Shown: one piece after another, positions 60,882 to 64,000 of the stretch | Numbering within the stretch: the stretch's first letter is position 1 | How the letters are laid out: every line of letters begins with the position of its first letter | Origin: an uncultured Clostridia bacterium | GTDB lineage: Bacteria; Bacillota; Clostridia; UMGS1810 | NCBI GenBank assembly: GCA_934463165.1 | Contig: CAKSJG010000006.1 | Span: forward strand, 1 to 64,000 | Direction of reading: 5' to 3' | Length of the DNA: 64,000 bases | Made by a program: the position numbers and the translations under genes | Notes under the pieces: generated by a model | What the model was told of the DNA's origin: nothing | Database searches by the model: none | Seen by the model: only the letters and a program-made list of their open reading frames with translations

Positions 60882-62597
60882 TTAAAATTTAATCACTGTT
60901 TTATAACCGTTTTTACTTACCGTGCATTCGAATGCGTTATAATCGCATTTTATAACCGTTCCGTCGGAAAATTCCGTTTCATAAACATTTTCACAAATAT
61001 TTCTGTGATCCTCTATTGTTGCTCTTACGGTTGAATTAAGCATGGTATATATATCTTCACTCTTTTTAATTTTTTTGACGCTGTCGCGCAGCTGTTCATC
61101 CGTATCGGCAAGAGCGTCAACAGTGCCCATCCAGTTTGTTCCGTCACTTTTAAACGAAGAATAAAAATAATATGTTGGTCTGCCTCCGTATTCAAGAAGC
61201 TTAAGCCTTGACCGTGCATCTTTAAAACCGGGGTTAACCGTTGACGTTGTAGGATTACAAAGCACATATCCGTGATAAACTATGCTCCAGAAAGGAATAA
61301 GCTCATCGCATATTCCGCCGCATTTTGCATCAAAGTCAAGGTAAAGACCGTAGTCGATATAAGGGGCTATAAAATCAAACGCTCCCTCAGATGACATACC
61401 GCCGAATATCTCTTTGGTTTTGAAGCAAAGTTTTTTTACATATTCTTCCGATTCGCTGTAGTTTAACGGATGATTCGGATGATGACAGTCACGCAGACAC
61501 ACGATACCGATTACGTCTATATAATGACAGCCTTTAAATCCGAGCTCCGCGGTTTTCGGCAGGATATCAAGCGCCTGTTCATAACCAACCTTATAACAAA
61601 GCTTATACATTTCGCCGCCGCTCCACGGCATGTCATTAACGTCATACTCTCCGTCTTTTGTCATGATTGTGTTATCTATGTCAAAATTTTCGGCAATTTC
61701 ATATTGATCTGTGCTGTTGGTGTGACAAACCATTGCATAGCCTGCATCCCGGGCTTTTTTGATAAGCACCCTGAGCTTTTCTTCGCCGCCGAGTTCTTCA
61801 CATACAGGGAACGTCTCGGGCCATCTGCCGTCATGCCCCTTTACATTCCAGCCGACAAGGCAGATTTCGGCTTTTTTTACGCCCTGCCTTTTTAATTCGT
61901 CTATAATGTCGCTCACCCTGTCAAAATCGCATGCAATATGCATCGGAGGCTCGTTATCACGAGTCTGATGAAGTATATCGGGGGGAACGGGCTTCCAGCC
62001 GCATCTCACTCTTACCATGACGGAATCCGCTGTATACGAAAGAGTCGGATACGTTTTTTCTCTTTCTGATATCGAAAAAAGCACACCCTCGTTTATTCTG
62101 TAATTCCTGTAGCATTTTGCCATATCAACATATCCCGAGCCGTCGGGAAGCTTTATGAATTCTGCTTTAAGATCCTCATACGGCTGCTTGCCGTCAATAT
62201 TAAAGCTCGGATAAACATAATACTTACCGTTTTTACGGATAAATTTAATGCATGAGTTATATCTCATTCCCGAGATAACACAAAGATAGCTTCCTTTTTC
62301 GGATTTAATACCGAAAACATTCATTGAGCACTTATCGAGAACATACTCAAATTTATCCTCCTTATGTTTGTCAAAATAAGTTATGCAGTATCCGCCCGTT
62401 TCGGTAGACGGAGGAAAAACCGCATAACCGCTGCTGCCGTCGGATGCTGCCTCGCCCATAATGTCAAAATCAACTGCGATAATATCCGAATAATCATAAT
62501 TCATCGAAAGCGTTGCCGTAATGCACTTTTCATTTTTTTCGACCGCGGCATCAAGTTCAATTATGCTGCCGTTTTTGCAAAGCGCTTTAATTTTCAT
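60882..62597 (-). CDS. TIM-barrel glycoside-hydrolase-like protein, family not assigned
   Basis: A 571-residue soluble protein. Residues 1-190 are a beta-sandwich of the sort that precedes a hydrolase barrel; the rest has barrel features such as ICLVGWNVKGHDGRWPE, MVCHTNSTDQYE, CHYIDVIGIV, DCHHPNHPLNY, GGMSSEGAFDFI and YGLYLDFDA. Acidic residues at strand ends (YIDV, SSEGA) are candidates for catalysis. The layout recalls DUF5696-type and other distant retaining galactosidase-like families, but I cannot place it with confidence. No signal peptide. Second gene of the operon, five bases after the U32-like gene. Confidence 0.65.
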   Translation of the reverse strand: MKIKALCKNGSIIELDAAVEKNEKCITATLSMNYDYSDIIAVDFDIMGEAASDGSSGYAVFPPSTETGGYCITYFDKHKEDKFEYVLDKCSMNVFGIKSEKGSYLCVISGMRYNSCIKFIRKNGKYYVYPSFNIDGKQPYEDLKAEFIKLPDGSGYVDMAKCYRNYRINEGVLFSISEREKTYPTLSYTADSVMVRVRCGWKPVPPDILHQTRDNEPPMHIACDFDRVSDIIDELKRQGVKKAEICLVGWNVKGHDGRWPETFPVCEELGGEEKLRVLIKKARDAGYAMVCHTNSTDQYEIAENFDIDNTIMTKDGEYDVNDMPWSGGEMYKLCYKVGYEQALDILPKTAELGFKGCHYIDVIGIVCLRDCHHPNHPLNYSESEEYVKKLCFKTKEIFGGMSSEGAFDFIAPYIDYGLYLDFDAKCGGICDELIPFWSIVYHGYVLCNPTTSTVNPGFKDARSRLKLLEYGGRPTYYFYSSFKSDGTNWMGTVDALADTDEQLRDSVKKIKKSEDIYTMLNSTVRATIEDHRNICENVYETEFSDGTVIKCDYNAFECTVSKNGYKTVIKF

Positions 62598-62602
62598 GAT
62601 AT

Positions 62603-63544
62603 TTATCTCCCACTGTTTAATATATTTTTAAGCATCGGCGGATTGCCGTTTTCTATCACATACGGATATATACTGTGCTCCGGTTCAAGAAGCTTAAGTA
62701 AATCGCCGCTGTATTTCTGGTTTATGTATGATTCAAGGACATATGACGGATGATTGTGCACTCTTGTCGCAAGCTTAAGAGACTCAAAAAACGGCTCATA
62801 CATGCAAACATCCTCGGGTCTTATAAAATTCATTTTATCATACAATGACGCATAATTTTCATCACTTTTAAGATATTCACGACATATACCGGTAAACTCA
62901 TATGCATTATCCATTGCGGCAATTTCTTTTTCGTGAGAAACAAGATTATCGTGAAATACATGCGCACTGCAATAATTAAGGCATCCGCTGTTTGCAAGCC
63001 CGAAAAGCTTTTTTTCGTTTTCATCCGCCCATTTTTTCAGCGTTTTCAAAGCATTAAAATCACGGTTAAGCTCTCGGCGCACATAAAAGCTGTCATAATA
63101 GTTTTTAATGTAATCCATGGATTCGGTTGTTCCTATTTCCATATTTACCGAAGCACGCACCTCAATGGATTTAAAATTGTTTTTTATAAATTTTGCAATA
63201 ATGGGTGATGCGGTTGTTACGGATGTAAGATTAAACGATGACAAAAGACCGTCTGTACAGTTTCCGATTTTTTCAAAAAATGCACGCGAAAGACTGTCTT
63301 TTCCGTAGCAGGTTGCGTTAAGAAGCAAATTAAGTTTTAAGCCCGAATCGCTTAAAACTTTTAACGATTCGTGAACAAAATTCAGCTGTTCAAAAAGGGG
63401 CTTATCCGATAATGCTTCTTGTGTCATTCTGCCGTTTTGAATGCCGGGATAAGAAAAATACACCTCATCTATTCTGTTTTTATTTTTGATTATACAATCC
63501 GTAAAATCATATTTTATCTGAGAAAGTCCAACGGTAAAATTCAT
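62603..63544 (-). CDS. Peptidase U32-like (UbiU/UbiV-type) protein
   Basis: A 313-residue protein with a TIM-barrel pattern of the U32 superfamily. LKLNLLLNATCYG, SFYVRRELNRDFNAL, and FGLANSGCLNYCSAHVFHDN correspond to the usual strands and the conserved cysteine turn. Four cysteines, 188, 192, 221 and 247, are placed as the [4Fe-4S] ligands of UbiU/UbiV-like proteins, which carry out oxygen-independent hydroxylations. A role in such chemistry here is inference. It is shorter than most U32 proteins. First gene of the leftward operon; GGAGA before the ATG. Confidence 0.66.
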   Translation of the reverse strand: MNFTVGLSQIKYDFTDCIIKNKNRIDEVYFSYPGIQNGRMTQEALSDKPLFEQLNFVHESLKVLSDSGLKLNLLLNATCYGKDSLSRAFFEKIGNCTDGLLSSFNLTSVTTASPIIAKFIKNNFKSIEVRASVNMEIGTTESMDYIKNYYDSFYVRRELNRDFNALKTLKKWADENEKKLFGLANSGCLNYCSAHVFHDNLVSHEKEIAAMDNAYEFTGICREYLKSDENYASLYDKMNFIRPEDVCMYEPFFESLKLATRVHNHPSYVLESYINQKYSGDLLKLLEPEHSIYPYVIENGNPPMLKNILNSGR

Positions 63545-63604
63545 TTGATAAAATCTCCGATCAATAATATTATAAAAAACCGAACATAAATTTTATTTTA
63601 TATC

Positions 63605-63633
63605 TTGATTTTATCACAAATGTGTGTTAATAT
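63605..63633 (+). promoter_or_regulatory. Promoter of the second AraC gene
   Basis: TTGATT (63605-63610), 17-base spacer, TAATAT (63628-63633). Within the spacer is the palindrome CACAAATGTGTG (63616-63627), a possible operator. The leftward operon promoter in the same 150-base region has no clear -35 box. Confidence 0.55.
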
Positions 63634-63694
63634 AAATCCGTAAATCAAACAAATTATATAACAAAACAAACATTTTAACGTTTGGAGGCAAAGT

Positions 63695-64000
63695 ATGTTA
63701 TTTTGTGATATAAACCCGTTTATCCGTTATGCAAAAATAATAAAATATAAATCCGACAACAACCCGGTTTATGCGCGTGACTGCAGAATATTTTATATTA
63801 TTGACGGCAGTGCGAAAGTTGTTTGCAAAACGGGAGAATTTAATCTTGGTAAAAACTGCGTCTTTTTCTGTCCGACCGGAAAAATGTATAATATAATCAG
63901 CGAGGGATTGAAATCCGTATCTGTAAATTTTGATCTTACAACCGAAAACTGCAGGCATACGGAAAGTTATTCACCGATAAAATACGACGAGGGTGAAAAT
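63695..64000 (+). CDS. AraC-family regulator, N-terminal part (runs off the window)
   Basis: An open frame of 102 codons from an ATG with TTGGAGG seven bases before it, with no stop before the right edge. The sequence (RDCRIFYIIDGSAKVVCKTG, LGKNCVFFCPTGKMYNI, VSVNFDLTT) is a cupin sensor as found at the front of AraC regulators, and YSPIKYDEGE is typical of the sensor's end. The DNA-binding part lies outside. Divergent from the seven-gene operon at 57133-63544 and likely its regulator. Confidence 0.75.
   Translation, partial: MLFCDINPFIRYAKIIKYKSDNNPVYARDCRIFYIIDGSAKVVCKTGEFNLGKNCVFFCPTGKMYNIISEGLKSVSVNFDLTTENCRHTESYSPIKYDEGEN

Noticed and set aside
59941..60885. 314-residue rightward open frame opposite the copy C gene
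   Set aside because: Antisense shadow of a conserved Fe-S protein; no start signal or domain.

Overview
The window is about 64 kb of AT-rich, densely coded DNA from an anaerobic, low-GC Gram-positive bacterium of the Clostridia, probably a gut-dwelling Oscillospirales-like or Monoglobus-like lineage. The lineage below class is inference. The evidence is strong AGGAGG ribosome sites, frequent TTG/GTG starts, a threonyl-tRNA synthetase under a T-box leader, the Firmicutes gene orders gdpP-rplI-dnaB and tilS-hpt-ftsH, spore-cortex-lysis (SleC-type) genes, an S-layer-homology (SLH) protein and many glycan-degrading enzymes. No phage, insertion sequence, CRISPR array or plasmid gene was seen.

Layout. 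1-2 kb: a polysaccharide deacetylase interrupted by a stop codon, a TRIC-type membrane protein and a sugar isomerase-like TIM barrel. 2-6.5 kb: a complete agmatine deiminase pathway (putrescine carbamoyltransferase, antiporter, agmatine deiminase, carbamate kinase), which converts agmatine to putrescine and yields ATP. 6.5-10 kb: a GH110-like beta-helix enzyme and an acyl-CoA synthetase flanked by look-alike hairpins. 10-15.7 kb: housekeeping operon leuS-rsfS-LCP-yqeK-nadD-yhbY, read right to left. 15.9-17.8 kb: a decayed LuxR regulator, tRNA-Ser, an SGNH hydrolase and tRNA-Met. 18-25.7 kb: gdpP-rplI-dnaB-tilS-hpt-ftsH. 25.7-28 kb: a SleC-type cortex-lysis protein split over three genes. 28-34.6 kb: metA, an AEC transporter, tRNA-Gly, tadA, three small proteins of unknown role, rarA and a CAP-domain secreted protein.

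34.7-51.5 kb is a glycan-utilisation locus. GH27 alpha-galactosidase, an orphan protein, a clan GH-A hydrolase and an esterase lack signal peptides. They are followed by five large secreted proteins (an SLH-anchored protein, a heparinase II/III-type lyase, an F5/8 type C protein and two of unknown fold) and a divergent AraC regulator. 51.6-57.1 kb: a secreted SH3b-3D protein, a copper P-type ATPase, and thrS with its T-box.

57.1-64 kb holds the most unusual unit. It is a very tight seven-gene operon with three paralogous QueG/COG1600-like [4Fe-4S] proteins, a YgjV-like membrane protein, a cupin, a TIM-barrel hydrolase-like protein and a U32-like protein. It is transcribed away from a second AraC regulator that runs off the window. 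I know of no described pathway with this composition, and it is the best candidate for a new system.
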